Positions 14,876 through 23,134 of a stretch of DNA of 64,000 nucleotides are shown here, in pieces (positions within the stretch are counted from its first letter, which is position 1; each line of letters begins with the position of its first letter). A program made the position numbers and the translations under genes. Origin of the DNA: Roseivirga sp. UBA6061 (GTDB lineage: Bacteria; Bacteroidota; Bacteroidia; Cytophagales; Cyclobacteriaceae); contig DIYF01000055.1 in the NCBI GenBank assembly GCA_002427745.1, forward strand, positions 10,255 through 74,254, written 5' to 3'. Below the pieces are notes generated by a model. It did not search any database. It was not told the DNA's origin and saw only the letters and a program-made list of their open reading frames with translations.

Positions 14876-17180
14876 CCCCTGGTCGATTATCGAAGAGGGT
14901 TTTGTTCCTGAGTATAACGAGATATCAGAGAGTATTTTCAGTATAGGAAATGGCATGTTCGGTGGACGTGCCAACTTTGAGGAGCAGTACTCCGGTGCTA
15001 CCCTTCAGGGAAACTATGTAGCCGGTGTCTACTATCCTGATAAAACGCGTGTAGGCTGGTGGAAAAACGGTTACCCAGAGTATTTCGCCAAGGTACTGAA
15101 CGCTGCCAACTGGATTGGAATTAACATTGCTTTTGATGGAGAAGTGCTGGATCTGCATACAGCAGAAGTGACTGACTTTCGCAGAGAGCTGAATATGAAA
15201 GAAGGCTACCTGCAGCGTGCCTTTACGGCTAAGCTGGCCAGTGGCAAAGAAGTATCGGTGATTACTACCAGGTTTTGCAGCATGGCCCGTAACCGTATCG
15301 GAGCGATTGCCTACCAGGTTACTCCAATCAACTTTTCAGGTACCGTTACAGTGACACCTTCGGTTGATTTCGATGTCGTTAACTCAGACTCCAACTATGA
15401 TGAAAAGTTCTGGGTGGAGCAGGTAAAGCAGGCTGATGTCGACTTCTCCTTTGTAACCGCCAGCACCAAGAAAACAGATTTCTGGGTATCAACCGGGATG
15501 AGCTTTAATATCGGTGGCGCCTGGAAGTCACAAGGAAGGACTATAGCAGACAAAGAAAAATACGTTGAGGTAACAGAAACGGGTACTGTCACGGAAGGTC
15601 AGGCTTTCACGATCTACAAGTACGCGGCCAATATCTCTTCTATGAACTTCGATAAAGCCGTATTGGCTGAAGAATGTAAAAAGCAGGTAGAAGCAGCAGC
15701 AGCTACCGGTTTTGATGCCCTCATGGACGAGCAAAAGGCAATCTGGGCCTCTAACTGGGAAAAGAGTGATATCACGATTGACGGGGACGTTTCTTCCCAG
15801 CAGGGAATCCGCTTCAATATCTTCCAGCTCAACCAGACCTATACAGGTAAAGATGAGCGTCTGAATATTGGCCCCAAGGGCTTTACAGGGGAGAAATATG
15901 GCGGTAGTACGTATTGGGATACAGAAGCTTATTGTCTGCCTTTTTACCTGGCCACCTCAGATCAGGAGGTAGCCCGCAACCTGGTGTTGTACCGCTATAA
16001 GCACCTGAGCAGAGCCATAGAGAATGCGGAGAAGCTGGGCTTCACCGATGGGGCGGCCCTTTACCCGATGGTGACCATGAATGGCGAGGAATGCCACAAT
16101 GAGTGGGAGATCACATTTGAGGAAATCCACAGAAACGGAGCGATTGCCTATGCCATCTACGATTACATCAACTATCATGGCGATGAAGACTACCTGATCG
16201 ATTATGGTCTGGAAGTACTGATCGGAATCTCGCGTTTCTGGTCACAACGCGTACACTGGTCTAATGAAAAAGGCAAGTATGTGATGCTGGGAGTTACCGG
16301 GCCCAACGAGTACGAGAACAATGTGAATAACAACTGGTACACCAGCAAAATGGCGCTGTGGACCCTGAAATATACACTGGAAGGTCTTGAGAAGTATAAG
16401 GGCACAGAAAAGCTCAATGCGCTGCTCACCAGGCTGAACTTTAAAGGAGACAAAGAGACCACTAAATGGGAGCATATCCTGGAGCATATGTACCTTGGCT
16501 ATGACGAGAAGCGTGGCGTCTTCCTCCAGCAGGATGGCTTCCTCGATAAGGAACTGATCCCAACCAGCGAAATGAAGGCGGAAGATCGTCCAATCAACCA
16601 GAAGTGGTCTTGGGACAGGATTCTGCGTTCGTGCTACATCAAGCAGGCCGATACCCTTCAGGGGATCTACCTTTTTGAGGATGAGTTTGACATGGAAACC
16701 ATTGCCAGAAACTTTGACTTCTACGAGCCGCTGACGGTGCATGAATCTTCGCTTTCTCCCTGTGTACATGGTATCCTGGCATCTAAGCTGGGCAGAAAAG
16801 ACAAGGCCTATGAAATGTACCTGCGTACAGCCCGCCTGGACCTTGATGATTATAACAATGATACAGAAGATGGCTGTCATACCACTTCTATGGCCGGTAC
16901 CTGGATGGCTTTTGCAAAGGGATTTGCAGGTATGCGTGTCAGATCGGGACAGTTGTACTTCAGCCCGTCACTGCCGGATGAGTGGGAAGGCTATAGTTTT
17001 AAGATCAAATTCCGTAACCGCAACCTGACCATCAGTGCTTCCAAAGAAAACGTCACTATCAAGAATGAATCAGGTCAATCATTCGACCTGTTCATCTTTG
17101 ATAAGCAACATAGCATTGCCGGCAATGGAGAGGTGAGTGTAGCGATGCAGGAGGCTTTTCCTACACGACCTGACAATTAA
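14853..17180 (+). CDS. GH65 disaccharide phosphorylase (maltose phosphorylase-like)
   Basis: A 775-residue cytoplasmic inverting phosphorylase with the N-terminal beta-sandwich and the (alpha/alpha)6 barrel. The general acid is Glu486 in VTGPNEYENN. GSTYWDTEAYCLPFY (~351-365) lines the substrate pocket. HTTSMAGTW (676-684) corresponds to the phosphate-binding loop, arguing for a phosphorylase rather than a hydrolase. Known GH65 enzymes use alpha-glucosides (maltose, kojibiose, nigerose, trehalose, glucosylglycerol) and make beta-glucose 1-phosphate, used by the overlapping pgmB. Specificity cannot be fixed from sequence. Its presence behind three beta-glucanases is odd. It ends the transcription unit 25 bp before a terminator. 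Confidence 0.93.
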   Translation: MKNYIKHDPWSIIEEGFVPEYNEISESIFSIGNGMFGGRANFEEQYSGATLQGNYVAGVYYPDKTRVGWWKNGYPEYFAKVLNAANWIGINIAFDGEVLDLHTAEVTDFRRELNMKEGYLQRAFTAKLASGKEVSVITTRFCSMARNRIGAIAYQVTPINFSGTVTVTPSVDFDVVNSDSNYDEKFWVEQVKQADVDFSFVTASTKKTDFWVSTGMSFNIGGAWKSQGRTIADKEKYVEVTETGTVTEGQAFTIYKYAANISSMNFDKAVLAEECKKQVEAAAATGFDALMDEQKAIWASNWEKSDITIDGDVSSQQGIRFNIFQLNQTYTGKDERLNIGPKGFTGEKYGGSTYWDTEAYCLPFYLATSDQEVARNLVLYRYKHLSRAIENAEKLGFTDGAALYPMVTMNGEECHNEWEITFEEIHRNGAIAYAIYDYINYHGDEDYLIDYGLEVLIGISRFWSQRVHWSNEKGKYVMLGVTGPNEYENNVNNNWYTSKMALWTLKYTLEGLEKYKGTEKLNALLTRLNFKGDKETTKWEHILEHMYLGYDEKRGVFLQQDGFLDKELIPTSEMKAEDRPINQKWSWDRILRSCYIKQADTLQGIYLFEDEFDMETIARNFDFYEPLTVHESSLSPCVHGILASKLGRKDKAYEMYLRTARLDLDDYNNDTEDGCHTTSMAGTWMAFAKGFAGMRVRSGQLYFSPSLPDEWEGYSFKIKFRNRNLTISASKENVTIKNESGQSFDLFIFDKQHSIAGNGEVSVAMQEAFPTRPDN

Positions 17181-17204
17181 GGAATAGATTAAATAAATTC
17201 TCAG

Positions 17205-17243
17205 AGCCTTCTTTTGCCATGAGTGGTGAGAGAAGGCTTTTTA
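17205..17243 (+). terminator. Rho-independent terminator of the carbohydrate operon
   Basis: AGCCTTCT (17205-17212) and AGAAGGCT (17231-17238) make a perfect 8-bp stem, followed by TTTTTATT. It lies 25 bp after the GH65 stop and faces the leftward phosphatase gene. Confidence 0.85.
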
Positions 17244-17343
17244 TTGGTGAAACTCTGGTTCCAGAGCAGACCCTGAAGAACTGTTTTTTTTATTTATCCT
17301 GGAGCAACAGAGCGACCTTTCCAAAGGGGGATAGCATCGTCCT

Positions 17344-18375
17344 TTAGTCAGACTTACTGATGAGGAGTACCAGGGCATTGTAAAGGCCTGCGCCTTTATA
17401 ATTTGACTCGACTACCTGATTCAGCAAGCTCAGAAGTCGCTGTTTCCCGAGCCTGAGGTTTCTTTCTTTTATCCGTTGGATGCTGGCCAGGCAAATCTGG
17501 TCGTTCTGATCTCTGATACCGGATACTAAGCTGTGAAAAGCCATGTCAGACTCCTGGAATACATCCTGGCCTGGACGAAGGCCACCGAGAAATTCAGAAA
17601 TGTCAGAACTGTCTGGTCTTGGATAAGCCCTTCTTACCAGGGTCAGGGTGGCATCATCTCTCTGATCTATTCTGTTTTTTTCGAAGAGATGAGTTATTGG
17701 CTTTTCAAAATCTATCTGATTGATGCTGTTAGTGATTTCCGCTTCGAAAGAGGCTGTAGATTCGATGAAACCATCGGTGGCCAGTATTATCCCGTCACCT
17801 GCTTCAAAAGAGTGTTCTTTAATGCTGATTTGACAGTTGCTTCTTCCCAGGTGATTGGTGATCAGGCTTCGACTGAAAACCTGGTCACCCGGACGGAGAT
17901 TTTTAGTGGAAACAGAGGCCTGAGAGTCATCGTGACTGATCTGTAGGAGCTTGTTTTTCCGGTAGAAATAGATTCTTGAGTCGCCTAGCGAGAAATAGCG
18001 GATAAGGGTGCTGCCTCTCATCCATAAAACACCGCAAATGGTTGTTCCCAACCCATCACATTCACCTGCTTCACCAAGCAGGTCTTTGTTGACCTGAACG
18101 AGTGCTTCCCGCAAGAGCTTTTTGTTATCGGAATCATGGGTGAGGTGCTCTGCCACGTAGGTGGCCAGGTTTTCACAGGCAGTTTCTGAAGCTTTCCAGT
18201 CACAGGGGGTAGAACTGATACCATCAGCTACAAGGGCAAGAACATAATCTGAGGCATCTACTGTCTTACAGAAATCTCCGTTTTTCTTTTTGCCCGGCTT
18301 GGCCAGGGATTTTGAAAAGATCAGATAGGGGTGTTGGGGCAGGTTTGTGTTCAAGGCTCTCAGTAATACGGACAA
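17344..18375 (-). CDS. PP2C-family protein serine/threonine phosphatase
   Basis: A 343-residue cytoplasmic PPM/PP2C-type phosphatase. Metal-binding motifs are visible: ALVADGISS (Asp51-Gly52), GLGTTICG, YFSLGDSRIY, ILATDGF and DDATLTLV, in the right order. After the catalytic domain (~30-260) there is a ~80-residue helical extension of unknown function. No in-frame ATG exists between the upstream stop at ~18448 and the conserved region, so a TTG start at 18373-18375 is assumed. It is divergent from the hybrid kinase at 18509 with a 133-bp shared promoter region, so the two may belong to one signalling pathway. The phosphoprotein substrate is not indicated and no Ser/Thr kinase gene is nearby. 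Confidence 0.88.
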   Translation of the reverse strand: MSVLLRALNTNLPQHPYLIFSKSLAKPGKKKNGDFCKTVDASDYVLALVADGISSTPCDWKASETACENLATYVAEHLTHDSDNKKLLREALVQVNKDLLGEAGECDGLGTTICGVLWMRGSTLIRYFSLGDSRIYFYRKNKLLQISHDDSQASVSTKNLRPGDQVFSRSLITNHLGRSNCQISIKEHSFEAGDGIILATDGFIESTASFEAEITNSINQIDFEKPITHLFEKNRIDQRDDATLTLVRRAYPRPDSSDISEFLGGLRPGQDVFQESDMAFHSLVSGIRDQNDQICLASIQRIKERNLRLGKQRLLSLLNQVVESNYKGAGLYNALVLLISKSD

Positions 18376-18508
18376 AGTGACAAGTTGTTTCCAAAAGCCA
18401 TGAACATATAGAGCCCTGGTTCGCTGCCAGTGGCGGGAATGCCTGTTTCAAAACCCAAGCTTTGTTAAAAAAACTACAAGACATTCATAAGCGAAACGTT
18501 GTTTGAGT

Positions 18509-21028
18509 ATGCTATCTCAACCAGAAAAGAGCCTTCGCTTAAAGGTCTGGGCCACTATTTGTGTTACCCTGGCGATTGTTGTTGCCGCAGTAGTCTGGAG
18601 TAATAAGAGTTTCAATAAACTGACCGAATCTGTTGATAAACTCGGTCAGCCAAACCAGAAGATTACACTGATCAATAATATCCTGAGGGAGTTTGTTTCA
18701 GCAGAGAATGACGTGCAGCGTTATATCATATCGGGAGATTTAAAATCAGCCAGAACTTACGAAAAGAAGGTAGATCAGACTCGAGAGAAGATCAGGGAAC
18801 TGAAAGCTTACGTCAGAAAAGACAGCAGTCAATTGGCAAGGGTAGTATCTCTGGAAGCCGTGGTTCAAAAGAAACTCGATCAGTTAAATCGCTTTCTGAC
18901 ACTGAAAAAGGAGCGCCAGGCAACCACCTTTACACAGTTGGCCCTGGACAAAATTGAAGCAAGTGCAGAAGATGGTGACAGGCCTTCTTCCGGGCAAAAT
19001 AATAGTACCTCAGAGGAGCGGACTTCTGAGGATGAGCTGTGGAGCTCGTTACGCGAATGGTATGGAAAGACCGGAACGCCTTATGATACCGCCAACTGGT
19101 CTGGTGAAGACTTATTGGCCTACCTGGCAGATCCCAAATATCTAACAAGTGATACCCAGTTCTTCAAAGATACCTTACTCTCCAGAATCAGAGCAATACT
19201 GTCGCAGACGGGAGATATGGAGCTCCAAATGCAGCAAAGACTGACTCAACGCGAATATCAGGTGCTGCTGCAAGGCAAGATTTTTATGGATGAAATACAG
19301 TCCATTATTGCCGAATTAGAGGCCAGTGAGCAAGAGTTTACCAGTAACAGCCGCAATGAGGTGGCGGCCATAATCACCAACTCTACCAGGGTCATTCGTT
19401 TTATCGGGCTGGGAGGGCTCTCCATAGCCGTCTTCCTGCTGGTTCTAATCAGCAGGGATATTGTCCAGGCTTCATCTTTGAGACGTAAGCTGGAAGCATC
19501 CAGACTGAAGGCAGAAGCCCTGGGTAAGATGAAAGAGAGTTTTCTGGCCAATATGAGCCATGAGATCAGAACACCCCTGAACAGCATACTGGGTTTTGCC
19601 GGACTGATGAAGCGCACCCAACTCTCTCCCCACCAGCAAAACTATATGAAGGCGGTGAGCAGCTCATCCGACTATCTCATGAAGCTGGTGAACGATATTC
19701 TGGATCATTCAAAAATTGAATCAGGTAAACTTGAGCTGGTCAGTAAAGCTTTTGCACCTCATGAGCTGGCAGAGGAGGCAAAGGCCATGTTCTTACTGAT
19801 GGCAGAAAAAAAAGAACTCAACTTTGACGTGACTATTCAGGATGATGTGCCGGATAGCCTGAGGGGAGATATCTTCAGGATTAAGCAAATCACGAATAAC
19901 CTGCTGAGCAATGCCTTCAGATTCACTCACAATGGAACAGTTTCCCTTACCATAGGTGGAAGCTGGTTTAAAGAGGTCTTTTACCTTGATTTATCTGTAT
20001 CAGATACGGGAATTGGTATAGAGCCTGACAGATTGGAACGGATCTTCGAGAGCTTCAGACAGGAAGATGCTTCAACCTCTGATTATTATGGAGGTACTGG
20101 TCTGGGGCTGAGCATCTGTAAACAGCTCTCGGAAGCCATGGGAGGGAGTATACAGGTGGTAAGCCGTAAAGGTGTAGGCACTACCTTTACGCTGAAGCTT
20201 CCATTGCAGAAGCCGGTATCAGAGATACACAACGGACCCGAAAGCTCCGAAAAGAAACAAAAGCATTATAAAGCAAAGGTGGTCATTGTGGAAGATGACC
20301 CCTGGAATGCGCTTTTGCTGGAAACACTTCTGAGGAAGAAGGTAAGCGAAGTGATAGTGTTTAAAAATCCCTTGCAAGCCAGAGAGTATGTAAAGGAGCA
20401 TAAAGACCGGATTGACCTGTTGTTCACGGATATGAAAATGCCCGAAATGACCGGGGATGAGCTTGCGAGAGCCTGTCGTGAAACGGGCTACCAGGCTCCG
20501 ATAGTGCTTGTAACTGCCCATCTGTCAAAAAACAAAGAGGAGAGGTTAAGAGAGCTCGAGATTCAGGCAGTTTGTCATAAACCTTATGACGAACTCCGGA
20601 TAGATGAATTACTGGAACACTTTTTAGATCCGATGAGTACTTGTGTATCCTCAAAACTTCCGGATGAAATTAAAAACGATAATCCTCTGAACATTGATGG
20701 CATAAAGGCTTTTGCAGGAGATGATCCTGAGTTATTGGAGGAGCTGCTGGGCGAACTCATCAGCAATAACGAAAAGCAGGTAGAGCTTTTTGGAAAGCTA
20801 CTGGCAGAGAAAAGGTGGTCAGAGATAGCTGATTTGGCGCATAAAATGTCACCTTCTTATGATCACACGGGGATGCTCCATATCAGCGAGTCATTAAAAA
20901 GTATTGAACTCTACAGTGAGCTCGGCAACCATAAGCGGATTGAGGAGCTATGTATTGAAACCAAACCGATATTGGATATCTGCCTGCAGGATTTTAAGAA
21001 GCTCATGCTTCAATTCCATACTGCCTGA
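18509..21028 (+). CDS. Hybrid sensor histidine kinase with receiver and HPt domains
   Basis: An 839-residue membrane kinase. ATG 18509 is chosen over TTG 18503. TM1 is at ~13-30, a helical periplasmic sensor at ~31-295 (CHASE3-like by its all-alpha, charged pattern), and TM2 at ~297-316. The HisKA box has His351 (FLANMSHEIRTPLN), and the HATPase ends with GGTGLGLSICKQL. A receiver at ~588-705 has Asp641 (DLLFTDMKMP), and a C-terminal HPt domain has His778 (LAHKMSPS). The sensor region contains a long low-complexity insert (~150-180, rich in Ser, Glu and Asp). A complete internal phosphorelay is therefore encoded. It converges on the sigma-54 type response regulator, with overlapping 3' ends, which is its likely output partner. 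Confidence 0.93.
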   Translation: MLSQPEKSLRLKVWATICVTLAIVVAAVVWSNKSFNKLTESVDKLGQPNQKITLINNILREFVSAENDVQRYIISGDLKSARTYEKKVDQTREKIRELKAYVRKDSSQLARVVSLEAVVQKKLDQLNRFLTLKKERQATTFTQLALDKIEASAEDGDRPSSGQNNSTSEERTSEDELWSSLREWYGKTGTPYDTANWSGEDLLAYLADPKYLTSDTQFFKDTLLSRIRAILSQTGDMELQMQQRLTQREYQVLLQGKIFMDEIQSIIAELEASEQEFTSNSRNEVAAIITNSTRVIRFIGLGGLSIAVFLLVLISRDIVQASSLRRKLEASRLKAEALGKMKESFLANMSHEIRTPLNSILGFAGLMKRTQLSPHQQNYMKAVSSSSDYLMKLVNDILDHSKIESGKLELVSKAFAPHELAEEAKAMFLLMAEKKELNFDVTIQDDVPDSLRGDIFRIKQITNNLLSNAFRFTHNGTVSLTIGGSWFKEVFYLDLSVSDTGIGIEPDRLERIFESFRQEDASTSDYYGGTGLGLSICKQLSEAMGGSIQVVSRKGVGTTFTLKLPLQKPVSEIHNGPESSEKKQKHYKAKVVIVEDDPWNALLLETLLRKKVSEVIVFKNPLQAREYVKEHKDRIDLLFTDMKMPEMTGDELARACRETGYQAPIVLVTAHLSKNKEERLRELEIQAVCHKPYDELRIDELLEHFLDPMSTCVSSKLPDEIKNDNPLNIDGIKAFAGDDPELLEELLGELISNNEKQVELFGKLLAEKRWSEIADLAHKMSPSYDHTGMLHISESLKSIELYSELGNHKRIEELCIETKPILDICLQDFKKLMLQFHTA

Positions 21029-22370
21029 TTTTATTATAGAGCGTTTTTCGGTCTATGTTTAATACCGCGGCAGCTTTACTCTTGTTATAGCGGGTTTGAG
21101 CCAAAGCATCCAGAATTGTCTCTTTTTCAATGCTATTGCGAACTGTTTTCAGGTCCTGGCTATCAGGTGTTTTTACTGAATCAGGTTTGTTTTGTGCGTA
21201 GCGTATGTCGTCAGGCAGTAGTTCCGGGGTAATCAAAGGACCATCACAAAGCAGCACTGATCTTCTGATGATGTTACGCAGTTCGCGGAGGTTTCCGGGC
21301 CAGCTGTAGTCATTGAAAATCTCCAGAACCTCTTCACTCAGGGTAGGAGCCGCCTTATCCAGTTCCCGTGATGACAGCTCCAGAAAATGGTCAATAAAGG
21401 TAGGCAGGTCTTCCGTGATGCGCCTCAGGGCTGGTACGTGCAGCGAAAACTCATTGAGGCGATGGTACAGGTCCAGTCTGAAGCTGTCCTGGTTGATAGC
21501 TTTCTTCAGGCCTTCGTTGGTAGCTGCAATGATCCGTACATCTACTGAGATGTCATGATCACTCCCAATACGCCTGATTTTTCTTTCCTGGAGTGCTCTC
21601 AGAAGCTGAACCTGCACTTCGTAGGTAAGGTTTCCTATCTCATCCAGAAACAGCGTACCCGCTCCGGCACTTTCAAAAGCACCGGTTTTGTTATACAGAG
21701 CTCCTGTAAAAGCCCCTTTGACGTGTCCGAATAGCTCGCTTGCGGCCAGTTCTTTGGACAACGCTCCACAATCAATGGCAATAAAGGGCCCTTGTTTTCT
21801 GCTACTCTTTTCATGAAGCATACGGGCTGCGTATTCCTTGCCTGTACCACTTTCGCCAAGAATCAGCACATTCATTTTTGTAGGAGCTACCCGGCCTATA
21901 TGCTGCCAGAGTTCCTGTGCCTCAGGGCTCTGACCAATGATATAGTCAGGGGTAGAGGCTGAGGGAACTGCTTTGCTCGTGGAGGTGGAACTGACACCTG
22001 CTTCTTTACCCCTGGAAGCAATAGCCTTATTAACAAGTATCAGAAGTTCGCTGGGATTCAGCGGTTTGGTCACAAATTCATAGGCACCGAGCTGGATCGA
22101 TTTCACAGCGGTTCTGATGTCTTTGTAATTGGTCATTAAAATAACAGGAAGCCTGCTGCTTTCAGCTTTTATCCTTTCAATGAGCCTGAGGCCATTAAGG
22201 TCGGGTAGTTTAAAATCGGTCAAGACCAGGTCGAAGATGTTTTTTTTGAGGGCTTCAAGAGCGGATTTTGAGGAGTGCACAGAAATGACCTCAAATTGAT
22301 TTCGGTTTAGAAATACCGTTAGCATCTTGTTGAAAGACGGATCATCGTCTACTACCAGAATTTTGAACAT
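21003..22370 (-). CDS. Sigma-54 activator response regulator (NtrC family, GAFTGA type)
   Basis: A 455-residue regulator starting at ATG 22370 ([10 protein letters not shown]); the open frame extends upstream but without a better start. The receiver has Asp52 ([10 protein letters not shown]). The AAA+ domain has Walker A GESGTGKE, the sigma-54 contact loop GAFTGA, and Walker B FLDEIG. A Fis-type HTH at the end reads [21 protein letters not shown] Ser/Thr-rich linker joins receiver and AAA+ domains. It overlaps the convergent hybrid kinase by 26 bp; the HPt domain of that kinase is a natural phosphate donor. Target genes are not evident from the window. Confidence 0.93.
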   Translation of the reverse strand: MFKILVVDDDPSFNKMLTVFLNRNQFEVISVHSSKSALEALKKNIFDLVLTDFKLPDLNGLRLIERIKAESSRLPVILMTNYKDIRTAVKSIQLGAYEFVTKPLNPSELLILVNKAIASRGKEAGVSSTSTSKAVPSASTPDYIIGQSPEAQELWQHIGRVAPTKMNVLILGESGTGKEYAARMLHEKSSRKQGPFIAIDCGALSKELAASELFGHVKGAFTGALYNKTGAFESAGAGTLFLDEIGNLTYEVQVQLLRALQERKIRRIGSDHDISVDVRIIAATNEGLKKAINQDSFRLDLYHRLNEFSLHVPALRRITEDLPTFIDHFLELSSRELDKAAPTLSEEVLEIFNDYSWPGNLRELRNIIRRSVLLCDGPLITPELLPDDIRYAQNKPDSVKTPDSQDLKTVRNSIEKETILDALAQTRYNKSKAAAVLNIDRKTLYNKIRQYGIEA

Positions 22371-22403
22371 TTGGTTTGAGGTTAGCCAGTATAGACATAA
22401 CAC

Positions 22404-22433
22404 AAAAGGCCTAGCAAAATTGCTAAGCCTTTC
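22404..22433 (-). terminator. Hairpin terminator between small secreted protein and response regulator
   Basis: AAAAGGC-TAGCAA (22404-22417) pairs with TTGCTA-AGCCTTT (22420-22432). On the minus strand the stem ends in CCTTTTGTG. It would end the transcript of the small gene at 22470 just before the response regulator start at 22370, so the regulator must have its own promoter in or after this hairpin. Confidence 0.6.
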
Positions 22434-22469
22434 TGTAAAAATGGGCCTGTTCAGATTAGGCTTCCTTCT

Positions 22470-22829
22470 TTAATCGTCAGTATCCACTTTCTCAGCATGA
22501 ATAAACTTGCCTTCTTTGGTATACTGCACAGCCCATTTTTCCGGACCATTGAGCAAAACAAACTCATAGAAAGTTTCTCCTTTTCTGATAAGATCCGATT
22601 CCTCATGCTTTATCACCTCATAGATCTTATCAATTTTAAGGTTCGCATAGTCACTCTCATTAAAGGCTGTTTGCACCTGGTCCGGAAGTTCTTCCATTTC
22701 CTTCTCAGTCTTTTTATCCTGGGTCTGGATTACAGTGTCAGGTGTTTGCATACTTTCGGCTTTGACGATGGCTGTAGCCATGTAGCAAACACACAATACG
22801 GTTGAAATACCAAGCAGTAATTTTTTCAT
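22470..22829 (-). CDS. Small secreted protein, PepSY-like hypothetical
   Basis: A 119-residue protein with start set at ATG 22829 (MKKLLLGISTV), which begins a good signal peptide cut near residue 25; the frame also has an ATG at 22853. The mature part is short and charged, with repeated Asp/Glu/Lys, and a pattern IYEVIKHEE-LIRKGETFYEFVLLNGPEKWAVQYTKEGKF that recalls PepSY-like small Bacteroidota periplasmic proteins. That family link is a guess. It is cut off from the response regulator by a hairpin, so it is likely a single-gene unit. Function unknown. Confidence 0.65.
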   Translation of the reverse strand: MKKLLLGISTVLCVCYMATAIVKAESMQTPDTVIQTQDKKTEKEMEELPDQVQTAFNESDYANLKIDKIYEVIKHEESDLIRKGETFYEFVLLNGPEKWAVQYTKEGKFIHAEKVDTDD

Positions 22830-22853
22830 GATCTTTTTAATTTTGTTGTACAT

Positions 22854-23134
22854 CTGATTTGATACTTCTATCAGACAAGATGATGCCGAAGTGCCAAGAG
22901 TGTTTGTAAGGGTTTGTTAGCCAGTTAATTATGGGGTTTGTCTGGCTTTGGAGAGTAGGGGGATAGTGTGAGGAATCGCCACATACTGTAGAAAAAATAC
23001 ACAGAAATACGGGGAGGAGTGAGTTGGTTTCAGAGTGTGGTTCAGCTTAGGTGTACGCCTTACCATAGCTGGATATGAACATACATGAGGGCAACAGGTT
23101 TTATAATTGTCATAGCTTAGTCGTTTATCCTTTT
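22854..23134. other. Intergenic region, no gene called
   Basis: About 280 bp between the leftward small secreted gene and the rightward MG2-type gene, so it should hold both promoters. I see no convincing -33/-7 pair and no strong hairpin. An in-frame ATG at 23075 extends the downstream gene by 20 codons, but this adds a non-signal-like stretch before the signal peptide, so it is not used as the start. Confidence 0.5.
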
